The notes under the pieces were generated by a model. The model was not told where the DNA came from, made no database searches, and saw nothing but the letters and a program-made list of their open reading frames with translations. Source: Thermoplasmata archaeon (GTDB lineage Archaea; Thermoplasmatota; Thermoplasmata; Lutacidiplasmatales; UBA184). From it: a stretch of 43,477 nt of DNA. This document shows positions 23,453 through 30,413 of this stretch, in pieces. The DNA lies in assembly GCA_021790425.1 (NCBI GenBank), contig JAJYEA010000011.1, positions 1 through 43,477 on the forward strand, written 5' to 3'. The translations under genes were made by a program, and so were the position numbers. The stretch's first letter is position 1. Each line of letters opens with the position of its first letter.

Positions 23453-24328
23453 CTACTCCTCCACGATCACGCCGCGGTGCTTGATGAAGTCCCCCCGTTC
23501 CAGCTCCGAGGCGGCGTCGACGAGCTCCTCCTTCGTGTTCATCACGATGGGGCCATACCAGGCCACCGGCTCATGGAGAGGCCGGCCGCTCACGAGCAGG
23601 AAGCGTGCCCCCTTCTCGTTGGCGCGGATGGCGATCTCGCTGCCATCCCCGTAGACGACCGCGCGCGCCGGCCCTTGGAACTCCTCCTCCACCGAGTCGT
23701 ACTGAGCCTCCCCCTCCAGGCTGTAGGCGAAGGCAGCGTACCCGGGCTTGGTGGGAAGGGAGAACCCCGTGTCGGCGGGCAGTGTCACGTCGAGATACGT
23801 CGGGTCGACGGAGATCCCCCGGATCGGACCCGCCGTGCGGTCGAAAGTGCCCGCCACCACGCGTACCGTCCCTCCGTTCTCCAGGCGCACGGTCGGGATC
23901 TCCTTGGCCCGGAGGCCGTGGTAGCCCGGCACCGACATCTTCTGGGAGGCGGGGAGGTTGATCCACAGTTGGAAGCCCTCGAGCATCCCCTCCTTGCGCT
24001 GGGGCATCTCCTGGTGGATGATCCCGCTCCCCGAGTTCATCCACTGGACATCCCCCGACTGGATGACCCCCTCGTTCCCGAGGCTGTCTCCGTGGGCGAC
24101 CCGCCCGTCCAGCATGTAGGTGACCGTCTCGATCCCCCGGTGCGGATGCCAGGGGAACCCCGCGAGGTAATCCTTCGGCTCCGCGGAACCGAAGTGGTCG
24201 AGCAGCAGGAAGGGGTCCATGAAGCGCACCGTGTGGTTGCCGAAGACGCGCCGCAGCTTCACCCCGGCCCCCTCGAGCGTCTCTTGTCCTCGGAACGTCC
24301 GCGCGATCCGTCGTTCATCGTTCTGCAT
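23453..24328 (-). CDS. Pirin-family protein
   Basis: A 291-residue bicupin of the pirin family; bacterial YhhW has quercetin 2,3-dioxygenase activity. The four iron ligands are present: His61 and His63 in FPWHPHRGIETVTY, His105 and Glu107 in GSGIIHQEMPQ. The C-terminal cupin (ARAVVYGDGSEIAIRANEKG, LLVSGRPLHEPVAWYGPIVM) is also complete. It is cytoplasmic and binds one metal in the N-terminal cupin. Physiological roles proposed range from redox sensing to dioxygenase, and nothing in the context decides. ATG 24328 has TTTAAC (24351-24356) 25.5 bases upstream, hence leaderless. Confidence 0.9.
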   Translation of the reverse strand: MQNDERRIARTFRGQETLEGAGVKLRRVFGNHTVRFMDPFLLLDHFGSAEPKDYLAGFPWHPHRGIETVTYMLDGRVAHGDSLGNEGVIQSGDVQWMNSGSGIIHQEMPQRKEGMLEGFQLWINLPASQKMSVPGYHGLRAKEIPTVRLENGGTVRVVAGTFDRTAGPIRGISVDPTYLDVTLPADTGFSLPTKPGYAAFAYSLEGEAQYDSVEEEFQGPARAVVYGDGSEIAIRANEKGARFLLVSGRPLHEPVAWYGPIVMNTKEELVDAASELERGDFIKHRGVIVEE

Positions 24329-24350
24329 GAATATCGCCAGTGTTTGCAGG

Positions 24351-24356
24351 TTTAAC
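24351..24356 (-). promoter_or_regulatory. TATA box of the pirin gene
   Basis: GTTAAA on the - strand is centred 25.5 bases before ATG 24328. Confidence 0.5.
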
Positions 24357-24412
24357 TAGCGTTTAAGGTTGCTACCATCCTTTTTCTGCCGAGGGACGCG
24401 GTCCACCTCGCA

Positions 24413-24418
24413 CTTATC
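24413..24418 (+). promoter_or_regulatory. TATA box of alaX
   Basis: CTTATC is centred 27.5 bases before ATG 24443; the start is predicted leaderless. Confidence 0.5.
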
Positions 24419-24442
24419 ACGGGACCGCGCTTCGGCGCGGAC

Positions 24443-25213
24443 ATGACCGGAGCGCGGACCGCGGACCCGCCGTACCTCGCCTCGCTTCGCGCCGGATACG
24501 ACCGGGCGTTCGAGGCCACGGTCGTGGCCACGCCTCCCGAGGGGGTGGTGCTCAGCCAGTCCCTCTTCTACCCCGTGGGCGGCGGACAGGAGGCCGACCA
24601 CGGCACCCTGGTGACCCCGGACGGCATCCGCGTCGCCGTCGTCGACGTGCGGCGCATGTCCGGAGCGGTGGTGCACCGGCTGGAGAAGGGCGGGCTCGTG
24701 CGGTTCCGCATCGGGATGACGGTCCGGGGGGAGATCGACTGGGCGCGGAGGTACACCCACATGCGGCTCCATACCGCCCAGCACCTCCTGAGCGCCCTCG
24801 CCTTCGACCGCTACGGGCTCCGCACGAGCGAGGCTGCGATGTCCGGACACGGCGGCTACCTCGACCTCGAGGGGATGCTGGATGGAGAGGAACCCATCCG
24901 CCGTCTCGAGGAGGAGGCGAACTCGCGCTACTTCACGCAACCGGTCCAGGTGGAGTCCGCCATGGTCTCCCGCGCCGAGTTCGAGGCCATGCCGGGCCGC
25001 TCGAGCGCCAAGTCGCTGCCCCAGGGGATCTCCTCTGTCCGGCTCGTGCTCATCGAGGGCATCGACCGGTGCCCCTGCGGGGGTACCCACGTGCTCTCGA
25101 CCGGCGAGGTGGGACGCGTCCGGGTCTTCCGCGACCCGAAGGGCAAGGTGGCCTCGACCCGGCTCTCCTTCGAGCTCCTCGAGGAGCGCGAAGGGCCCTC
25201 GTCACCCCCGTAG
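24443..25213 (+). CDS. alaX: Free-standing alanyl-tRNA editing protein AlaX
   Basis: A 256-residue trans-editing enzyme that removes serine or glycine wrongly attached to tRNA-Ala. The N-terminal beta part begins with FYPVGGGQEADHGTL, as in AlaRS. The zinc site of the editing domain is complete: HTAQH (HxxxH) near residues 113-117 and DRCPCGGTHV near 210-219. The length fits AlaX-M, which retains the N-terminal glycine-rich part. Archaea often carry it. ATG 24443 is supported by a correctly spaced TATA box. It stands alone between pirin (divergent) and the acyl-CoA dehydrogenase, which has its own promoter. Confidence 0.92.
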   Translation: MTGARTADPPYLASLRAGYDRAFEATVVATPPEGVVLSQSLFYPVGGGQEADHGTLVTPDGIRVAVVDVRRMSGAVVHRLEKGGLVRFRIGMTVRGEIDWARRYTHMRLHTAQHLLSALAFDRYGLRTSEAAMSGHGGYLDLEGMLDGEEPIRRLEEEANSRYFTQPVQVESAMVSRAEFEAMPGRSSAKSLPQGISSVRLVLIEGIDRCPCGGTHVLSTGEVGRVRVFRDPKGKVASTRLSFELLEEREGPSSPP

Positions 25214-25258
25214 CGCCTTCGCGCGCTCCGGTCCCCGTAGCGTCGAGCCTCACCCAAA

Positions 25259-25265
25259 AGTTATC
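25259..25265 (+). promoter_or_regulatory. TATA box of the acyl-CoA dehydrogenase gene
   Basis: AGTTATC is centred about 28 bases before ATG 25290, which fixes that ATG as the start and excludes the long upstream extension of the frame that overlaps alaX. Confidence 0.55.
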
Positions 25266-25289
25266 TCGGGGGCCGGGTCCTATCGGAGG

Positions 25290-26945
25290 ATGCGGGAGCG
25301 ATTCGGGGAGCTCTTCCTGAGCTACGGAGTGAACTACTACACCGCCGACAAGCCCCTCGCCGAGATGCTCCGCCAGCGGGAGTTCCACGGGGACGACGAT
25401 CTCGAGACCCTCGGACGGCTCGTCTCGACGGAGATGGTGGAAGCCGTCGACATCATCGATCACCGCGCGCCCCCCTTCCTGCAGACCTGGGGACTTCTCG
25501 GCAACCGCATCGACTACGTGCGGATCTCCCCGGAGCACCGGCGGATCCTCTCGCGGCTCATCGACCTCGGAGTGACGCGCAAGAGCGTCGCGGGGACCTC
25601 CCCCTGGCTCTACCACTTCGTCTCGGGCTACCTCATCTCCGACACGGGGCTCTTCTGCACCCTCACCCTGACCGCCCAGACGGGCTATGCCCTGCAGAAG
25701 TACGGCGACCCGTCGCTCAAGGAGCGCTATCTCCACCACTTCCTCCCGCCCGCGGGTGAGTGGCTCGGCGCCACCTTCTACAGCGAGATCCAGGGGGGGA
25801 GCGACCTCGGCGCGAATCGGACCCTCGCCGAACCCCGGGGAGAGTCCTGGGTGCTGAACGGGGAGGACAAGTATTTCGCCAGCAACGCGGGACTGGCCGA
25901 CGCGGCGCTCGTGACCGCGAAGCGTGCCCCGCCGCGCGAGGGGGTGCGGGGCCTCTCGTTCTTCTTCGTGCCGGCCGCCTCCGAGCCCTCCGGGGACTCG
26001 ACGTTCGAGATCCGCCGGCTCAAGGACAAGCTCGGCACCGTCGCCGTGCCCACGGGCGAGGTCGTGCTCAAGGACACCCCCGCGTTCCTGCTGGGCTCCG
26101 CCGACCAGGGGGTCTACTACGCCCTCGAGGTGCTCAACATCTCGCGGCTGGACAACGCCTTCGCGTCGGTGGGGATCGCGCGCAAGTCGCTCTGGGAGGC
26201 CTATCGCTACGCGTTGCACCGGAAGACGTTCGGGAAGACGCTGATCGAGCATCCCCTCCTCGCCCGCGATCTCCTCGAGATGGAGGCGGACGTGGAGGGA
26301 GGGCTCGCGCTCGCCCTGGAGTCCGCGCTCGCCTTCCAGCGGACCGTGGACACCGTGCCCCCCTACGACGACGTCTACCACTATGCTCGCCTGCTGGCGC
26401 ACGTGGCGAAGTATTCGACCGCCATCATGAGCCGGGAGGTCACGAGCTACGCCATGGAGGTGCTCGGCGGGATCGGGTTCTTCGAGGAGTTCCCCCTGGC
26501 GAAGCTCCACCGGGATGCCCTCGTCACGCCGATCTGGGAAGGAACGAGCAACATCCAGGCGCTCGACGCGCTCGAGGTCATCATGAAGAAGCAGGCCCAT
26601 GAGCTCCTCCTCCGGGACCTGACCGCCCGGATCGAGGCGGTCTCGACCGAGGTCGACATGAAGCACGACCTGGGGCACATGCTCGGCCGCCTCCGGACCC
26701 AGATCGACGACATCGTCTCCTCCGGCGAGAAGGCGGTGTTCTACGCCAAGGACCTCATCGGGGACCTCGGCGAGCTCGCCACCGCGACCTACCTCCTCTC
26801 CTTCGCCGACCGTCTCCGGAAGGAGAAGGGAGAAGGGTGGGCCATGGCCCTCGCCCAGGTGTACTTCCACCGGCACATCGCCCGGGAGAGCACCCCCGCG
26901 GCCCTCCTCGCGGAGATCCCGGGGGCCCTCGGCTGGATGGGGTAG
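25290..26945 (+). CDS. Acyl-CoA dehydrogenase, AidB-like
   Basis: A 551-residue FAD enzyme, the size of AidB rather than of the 380-residue short-chain dehydrogenases. The middle shows ATFYSEIQGGSDLGANRT, the AidB form of the MTEpqaGSD motif, followed by the ALNGEDKYF-type strand. Later come LEVLNISRLDNAFASVGIAR, the FGKTLIEHPLLARDLLEME helix, and EVLGGIGFFEEFPLAKLHRD with IWEGTSNIQALD. The last 130 residues are the extra helical domain. Electrons would pass to electron transfer flavoprotein, whose alpha subunit ends at the right edge of this window. The substrate, a branched or short acyl-CoA, is unknown. AidB-like DNA binding cannot be judged here. Confidence 0.9.
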   Translation: MRERFGELFLSYGVNYYTADKPLAEMLRQREFHGDDDLETLGRLVSTEMVEAVDIIDHRAPPFLQTWGLLGNRIDYVRISPEHRRILSRLIDLGVTRKSVAGTSPWLYHFVSGYLISDTGLFCTLTLTAQTGYALQKYGDPSLKERYLHHFLPPAGEWLGATFYSEIQGGSDLGANRTLAEPRGESWVLNGEDKYFASNAGLADAALVTAKRAPPREGVRGLSFFFVPAASEPSGDSTFEIRRLKDKLGTVAVPTGEVVLKDTPAFLLGSADQGVYYALEVLNISRLDNAFASVGIARKSLWEAYRYALHRKTFGKTLIEHPLLARDLLEMEADVEGGLALALESALAFQRTVDTVPPYDDVYHYARLLAHVAKYSTAIMSREVTSYAMEVLGGIGFFEEFPLAKLHRDALVTPIWEGTSNIQALDALEVIMKKQAHELLLRDLTARIEAVSTEVDMKHDLGHMLGRLRTQIDDIVSSGEKAVFYAKDLIGDLGELATATYLLSFADRLRKEKGEGWAMALAQVYFHRHIARESTPAALLAEIPGALGWMG

Positions 26946-26954
26946 CCCGCGGGC

Positions 26955-27413
26955 TCACGCGGGGGCGGTCGTGGCCGCCGGCGGCTCGGCCCACCGCACG
27001 TCCACGGTGATCCCCTTGCGCACGGCCTCGGTCACGATGCAGTAGTCCTCGAAGAGACCCTTGCACCGCTCGAACTGCTCCCGGGCCGACTCCGGGATCT
27101 TGGGGTCGAGCGTGACCGTGACCTTCGTGAGCCGCCAGCGCCCCTTGTCGTTCCGGGTGATCTCCGCGAGCGCGGTCGTCTCCAGGCCCTGGAACGGGGT
27201 GTGGGACTTCTCCATGCAGAAGAGGAGGCTCGAGGAGAGGCAGTGGGAGACCGCCACCGCCACCATCCGGGACGCGTTCGGTCCGTCGCCCGCCCCGATG
27301 GGCGGAGGCTCGTCCACGATGCCCTTCACGTGGGTCGGGAGGCTCCAGTCGACCTCGAAACGGTAGTGGTCCTTCTGGGTCAACCGAACGGTGACCTGCT
27401 GGGTGACCGCCAT
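26955..27413 (-). CDS. OsmC-like protein
   Basis: A 152-residue member of the OsmC superfamily, more divergent than the pair at 18.8-19.8 kb. GDGPNASRMVAVAVSHCLSSSLLFCMEKS contains the expected helix with a cysteine near residue 58; the second conserved cysteine is probably in CKGLFEDYCIVTEAVRKG near residues 117-125. N-terminal strands (VTVRLTQKDHYRFEVDW) fit. It probably reduces peroxides or handles sulfur compounds; the Cys-x-x-x-x-x-x-x-Cys arrangement is unusual. ATG 27413 has a TATA-like TTTAGATAG (27443-27435) 26 bases upstream, lying over the stop of the sppA-like gene. Confidence 0.7.
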   Translation of the reverse strand: MAVTQQVTVRLTQKDHYRFEVDWSLPTHVKGIVDEPPPIGAGDGPNASRMVAVAVSHCLSSSLLFCMEKSHTPFQGLETTALAEITRNDKGRWRLTKVTVTLDPKIPESAREQFERCKGLFEDYCIVTEAVRKGITVDVRWAEPPAATTAPA

Positions 27414-27435
27414 GACGTCGGCAAGAACCGGTCCC

Positions 27436-28236
27436 CTATCTAAACCTGCCGTGGTTCACGAGGAGGTCCTCGAGCCGGTCCTCGAACCCCGTGTAGACCG
27501 CATCGGCCAGCGACGTGCCCACCCGGTTCATCGGGCCGGACAGCAGGCGGTCGAGGAAGGGCCTCCGCGGGGCGAACTCGACGGCCTTGCGGGAGGACAC
27601 GCCCGTCCGCCGGGAGAGCTCCTCGAGCGCGTCCTCCCGGTCGCCCAGGGCATCGATCAGGCCGAGCCCGAGGGCCTGGGCCCCGCTCCAGTACTCGCCG
27701 GTGGCGAGCTGGAGGGCCTCCTCGCGCGACTTCTTGCGCTCCCGGGCCACCTGGTCGACGAAGGACTGGTATCCGACCTCGGCCACCTTCAGGACCTTCT
27801 GCCGCTCCTCGTCGGTCAGCTCGCGGAGCCCCTGGTAGGCGTCCTTGTGCCGGCCGTAGTGGAGCAGCTCGACCTTGATGCCGACCTTGTCGAGCAGGCC
27901 CCGCGCCACGATGTGCGGGATGAACACCCCGATCGAGCCGACGTCCGACTCGGGATGCGCATAGATCCGGTGGGCGCCGAGCACGGCCATGTAGCCGCCG
28001 GAGGCGGCGACCCCGCCGATCGTGGCCACGACGGGCTTCACCGCCGCCACGCGCTTGACCGCGCGGTAGAGGTCGGAGGAGGAGACCCCGTCGCCCCCGC
28101 CGCTCGACATGTCGAACAGGAGCCCCCGCACCTTCCGCTTCTCGCGGACGACCTTGAGCACCTGGAGATAGGGCTCCACCGCGTGCTCGCGGATCGTCCC
28201 GCGGAAGCGCACGTGGGCGAGGACCCCTCCGAACAT
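27436..28236 (-). CDS. sppA: Short SppA-type serine peptidase (S49)
   Basis: A 266-residue S49 protease of the short form, with a single catalytic domain. The nucleophile is Ser79 in IGGVAASGGYMAVLGAHRIY and the base is Lys131 in LHYGRHKDAYQGLRELT; the substrate groove strand LFDMSSGGGDGVSSSDLYRAV is typical. These enzymes cut leftover signal peptides in the membrane. Here no N-terminal membrane helix is present: the protein starts MFGGVLAHVRFRGTI, directly with the first strand. It may therefore be cytoplasmic or attach peripherally. ATG 28236. It diverges from the trp operon; the 144 bases between hold the trp promoter. Confidence 0.87.
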   Translation of the reverse strand: MFGGVLAHVRFRGTIREHAVEPYLQVLKVVREKRKVRGLLFDMSSGGGDGVSSSDLYRAVKRVAAVKPVVATIGGVAASGGYMAVLGAHRIYAHPESDVGSIGVFIPHIVARGLLDKVGIKVELLHYGRHKDAYQGLRELTDEERQKVLKVAEVGYQSFVDQVARERKKSREEALQLATGEYWSGAQALGLGLIDALGDREDALEELSRRTGVSSRKAVEFAPRRPFLDRLLSGPMNRVGTSLADAVYTGFEDRLEDLLVNHGRFR

Positions 28237-28349
28237 GACTAGCAGTACGCGGCGGTTTCTCTTGAGGTTGGCGCGAGACCGTCCGCCCCGTGCCCGGAGC
28301 CGGGCCGCCTGCTCGCCGATGCGCCCACGGCAAGCCCCGGTTCGTTACC

Positions 28350-28358
28350 GGTAAATAG
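28350..28358 (+). promoter_or_regulatory. TATA box of the trp operon
   Basis: GGTAAATAG; TAAATA (28352-28357) is centred 26.5 bases before the ATG at 28381. By the spacing seen at other genes of the window, transcription would begin at or within a few bases of this ATG, or of the GTG (28378) directly before it, i.e. at the first codon of the leader peptide rather than at trpE. Confidence 0.7.
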
Positions 28359-28380
28359 GAAGGTGGCCTAGTGAGGGGTG

Positions 28381-28452
28381 ATGGCTGCGGGTCCGTGCCA
28401 CGTGTCGTACGATGCGCGACCGGCAATGAGCAGCTGTGCTTGGGGTTGGTGA
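28381..28452 (+). CDS. Candidate trp leader peptide ending Trp-Gly-Trp
   Basis: A 23-codon frame, MAAGPCHVSYDARPAMSSCA followed by Trp-Gly-Trp and TGA. Trp codons are at 28441-28443 and 28447-28449, the last one next to the stop (28450-28452). The frame begins at the predicted transcription start of the trpEGDCFBA operon and ends 90 bases before the first possible trpE ATG. Downstream RNA can fold so that the second Trp codon and the stop are in the lower stem of a long helix. In bacteria such a peptide senses charged tRNA-Trp by ribosome stalling. Nothing in the peptide suggests another job. Translation of the frame and its role are inferred from promoter spacing, codon content and RNA structure. 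Confidence 0.7.
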   Translation: MAAGPCHVSYDARPAMSSCAWGW

Positions 28453-28539
28453 ACGGGGCGGCGCCGGGAAGGCGTTGACTCGTTCCCTCCCCCAAGGGTG
28501 GAAGAGTTCGTTTTTCCGGCGTCTCCCCGTGCTCCAGCC
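28444..28539 (+). promoter_or_regulatory. Candidate attenuator: long helix between leader peptide and trpE
   Basis: Bases 28444-28474 can pair with 28509-28539. From the inside out: 28453-28474 with 28509-28530 gives 21 of 22 pairs (17 Watson-Crick, 4 G-U; the C at 28459 opposes T 28524). Then comes a 3x3 inner loop around the stop codon with one central G-C pair, then GGTTGG with CCAGCC. The helix ends three bases before ATG 28543. A smaller hairpin (28483-28490 with 28496-28503, 7 pairs) sits in the loop, followed by a T5 run at 28511-28515. The Trp-codon stretch CTTGGGG (28439-28445) can instead pair perfectly with CCCCAAG (28490-28496). Several exclusive folds are thus possible. Whether the switch acts on transcription or on trpE translation is open. 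Confidence 0.7.
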
Positions 28540-28551
28540 AGGATGCACGGG

Positions 28552-29832
28552 ATGAGCAAGAAGGGAAGTACCACAACGGGAACACGGGATCGCGCGGCCG
28601 ACCCCTGGGGGCAGTTCGTGCGCGTCTCGGCCCGCCGGGAGGGACCGTCCTTCTACTTCGAGCGTGGCCCCTCCCCGGGACGGAGCGCCCGGTGGGCGAT
28701 CTACGGGTTCGAACCCGACAGCATCTTCCGGTTGGGGGGCCCCTCCGAGCTCGCCGCATTCCAGGACTTTCTCAGCCGCGGTGGGGACCCGCGCAAGGGG
28801 ATCTCGGTAGGCTTCGCCGGGTTCGATGCGGTGGGCCTCTTCGAGCCCATGCTCAGTGCCGGGGCCCCAGGGGGAAGCCCGTTCCCGCTGGCCGAGTACC
28901 ATCACTACCGGAACCCCACGGTCGTCCCGCTCGGAGCCCGCCCCCGGGCATCGGTCTCCCCGGCACGGCTCCCGGAGACCACGATCGGACCCGTCCAGGA
29001 CTCCTCCGCCTTCCCGGGCTTTTCCCGATCGGTGGGCCGTCTCCGGAAGGCGATCCTGGAGGGTGAGGCCTTCCAGGTCGTGCTCGCCCACCGGAGGGAG
29101 CGCCGGATCGACGGGTCCCTCCTGCCCATGGTGGATCGGCTCCGGAGGACGGAGCGCTACGCCTACCTCTACTACCTGCGCACCGACACGGCCGAGATCG
29201 CGGGCGCCTCCCCGGAGTCGGTGGTGGAGGTCCGGGCGGACCACGTGGCCGTGAGCCCGATCGCCGGCACCCGACCGCTCCCGCCGCCGCCCCGGGGACC
29301 CGAGGCGCGCCTCCCGCTGGACCGCGACCCCAAGGAGCTGGCCGAGCACCGGATGCTCGTGGACCTCGCCCGGAACGACGTCGGCCGCGTGGCCGAGGTG
29401 GGGTCCGTCCACCTCACGCGGCGCGAGACGCGGGTCCCCTATGCCCGGCTGGAGCATCTCGTCAGCCGAGTGGTCGGTCGCCTCGCGCCCGGACGGACCG
29501 CCCTCGACGCGCTCGCGGCGACCTTCCCGGCAGGGACGGTGAGCGGGGCTCCCAAGATCCGGGCCACCCAGCTCCTCCGCCGGGAGGAGCGGACCTGGAG
29601 GGGGCCGTACGCCGGGGCCGTCGGGGTGCTGTGGGGCCCCCGCGAGGCCGAGTTCGCCCTCGTGATCCGCAGCGCCTTCGCGGCGCGGGGCAAGGTCTAC
29701 ACCGCGGCCGGGGCGGGCATCGTCCACCTCTCCGAGCCGGCCCGGGAATGGAAGGAATCGCTGACCAAGCTCGCGGCCGTCGAGGCCGCGCTGACGGGGG
29801 AGCGCTCGCCGCCTCCCGGGAGGGCGTCATGA
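28552..29832 (+). CDS. trpE: Anthranilate synthase component I
   Basis: The chorismate-using subunit of anthranilate synthase, first step of tryptophan synthesis. The 426 residues show the catalytic core in order: SPIAGTRP, RDPKELAEHRMLVDLARNDV, YARLEHLVSRVVG, FPAGTVSGAPKIRA and YAGAVGVLWG. The N-terminal part that normally holds the tryptophan-binding LLES reads SFYFERGPSPGRSARW, with Arg where the key Ser is expected, so feedback inhibition may be weak. ATG 28552 or the ATG nine bases upstream (28543) can start it; a GTG at 28498 would lie within the leader helix and is less likely. The stop overlaps trpG as ATGA. Confidence 0.92.
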   Translation: MSKKGSTTTGTRDRAADPWGQFVRVSARREGPSFYFERGPSPGRSARWAIYGFEPDSIFRLGGPSELAAFQDFLSRGGDPRKGISVGFAGFDAVGLFEPMLSAGAPGGSPFPLAEYHHYRNPTVVPLGARPRASVSPARLPETTIGPVQDSSAFPGFSRSVGRLRKAILEGEAFQVVLAHRRERRIDGSLLPMVDRLRRTERYAYLYYLRTDTAEIAGASPESVVEVRADHVAVSPIAGTRPLPPPPRGPEARLPLDRDPKELAEHRMLVDLARNDVGRVAEVGSVHLTRRETRVPYARLEHLVSRVVGRLAPGRTALDALAATFPAGTVSGAPKIRATQLLRREERTWRGPYAGAVGVLWGPREAEFALVIRSAFAARGKVYTAAGAGIVHLSEPAREWKESLTKLAAVEAALTGERSPPPGRAS

Positions 29833-30413
29833 AGCTCGTGCTCATCGACCACGAGGACTCCTTCGTCTACAATTTGGCCCAGGCCTTCGGCGCGCTCGGG
29901 GCGGAGGTCGTGACCCTCCGTTCCACGGTGCCGATCGCACGGGTGCTCTCGGAGGAGCCCGATGGCCTGATCCTCTCCCCGGGCCCCGGACACCCGAGCG
30001 ACCGGCGTACGCTCGGGGTGACCCCTGCCCTGCTCGACCGGGTGTGCCCCGAGGTACCCACCCTGGGGGTCTGCCTCGGCCATCAGGCCATCGCGGCCCA
30101 CTTCGGCGGGAAGGTCGTCCGCGCCCCCTACCCCTGCCATGGAGAGACGACACGGGTCCGCCACCTGGGGACCGGGCTCTACGAGGGCGTCCCTCCCCTC
30201 TTCGAGGCGGCCCGCTACCACTCCCTCGTGGTGGAGCGGACCGGCCTGCCGACGGTGCTCGAGGAGACGAGCTGGGAGGCGGAGGACGGCATCCTCATGG
30301 GGATCCGTCACCGGCGGCTCCCGATCGAGGGGGTCCAGTTCCACCCCGAATCCTTCCTGACGAGATCGGGCGCGAAGCTGCTCTCGAACTTCCTCGCGAG
30401 GTGCCGCCGGTGA
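29829..30413 (+). CDS. trpG: Anthranilate synthase glutamine amidotransferase component
   Basis: The 194-residue class I glutamine amidotransferase that feeds ammonia to TrpE. It starts MKLVLIDHEDSFVYNLAQAF and holds the oxyanion segment LSPGPGHPSD, the nucleophile Cys in LGVCLGHQAIAAHFGG (near residue 82), and the His/Glu pair in GVQFHPESFLT. HGETTRV, as in anthranilate (not PABA-specific) enzymes, precedes the YHSLVV strand. Start ATG overlaps the trpE stop by ATGA, and its own TGA overlaps the GTG of trpD. A separate TrpG rather than a TrpGD fusion is found here. Confidence 0.94.
   Translation: MKLVLIDHEDSFVYNLAQAFGALGAEVVTLRSTVPIARVLSEEPDGLILSPGPGHPSDRRTLGVTPALLDRVCPEVPTLGVCLGHQAIAAHFGGKVVRAPYPCHGETTRVRHLGTGLYEGVPPLFEAARYHSLVVERTGLPTVLEETSWEAEDGILMGIRHRRLPIEGVQFHPESFLTRSGAKLLSNFLARCRR

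Noticed and set aside
25050-26876. Long - strand open frame opposite the acyl-CoA dehydrogenase
   Set aside because: The GC-rich codon pattern of the + strand gene keeps the complementary frame open. Its translation is low-complexity and shows no family motifs, while the + strand shows all the enzyme's motifs.
28381-28552. T-box or TRAP-type control of the trp operon
   Set aside because: No T-box sequence or specifier loop, and no series of spaced GAG/UAG triplets; the Trp-codon frame with the long helix explains the region better.
27440-28759. Long - strand frame crossing the trp promoter and leader
   Set aside because: It is an out-of-frame reading of the sppA-like gene extended through the intergenic region; no family similarity.
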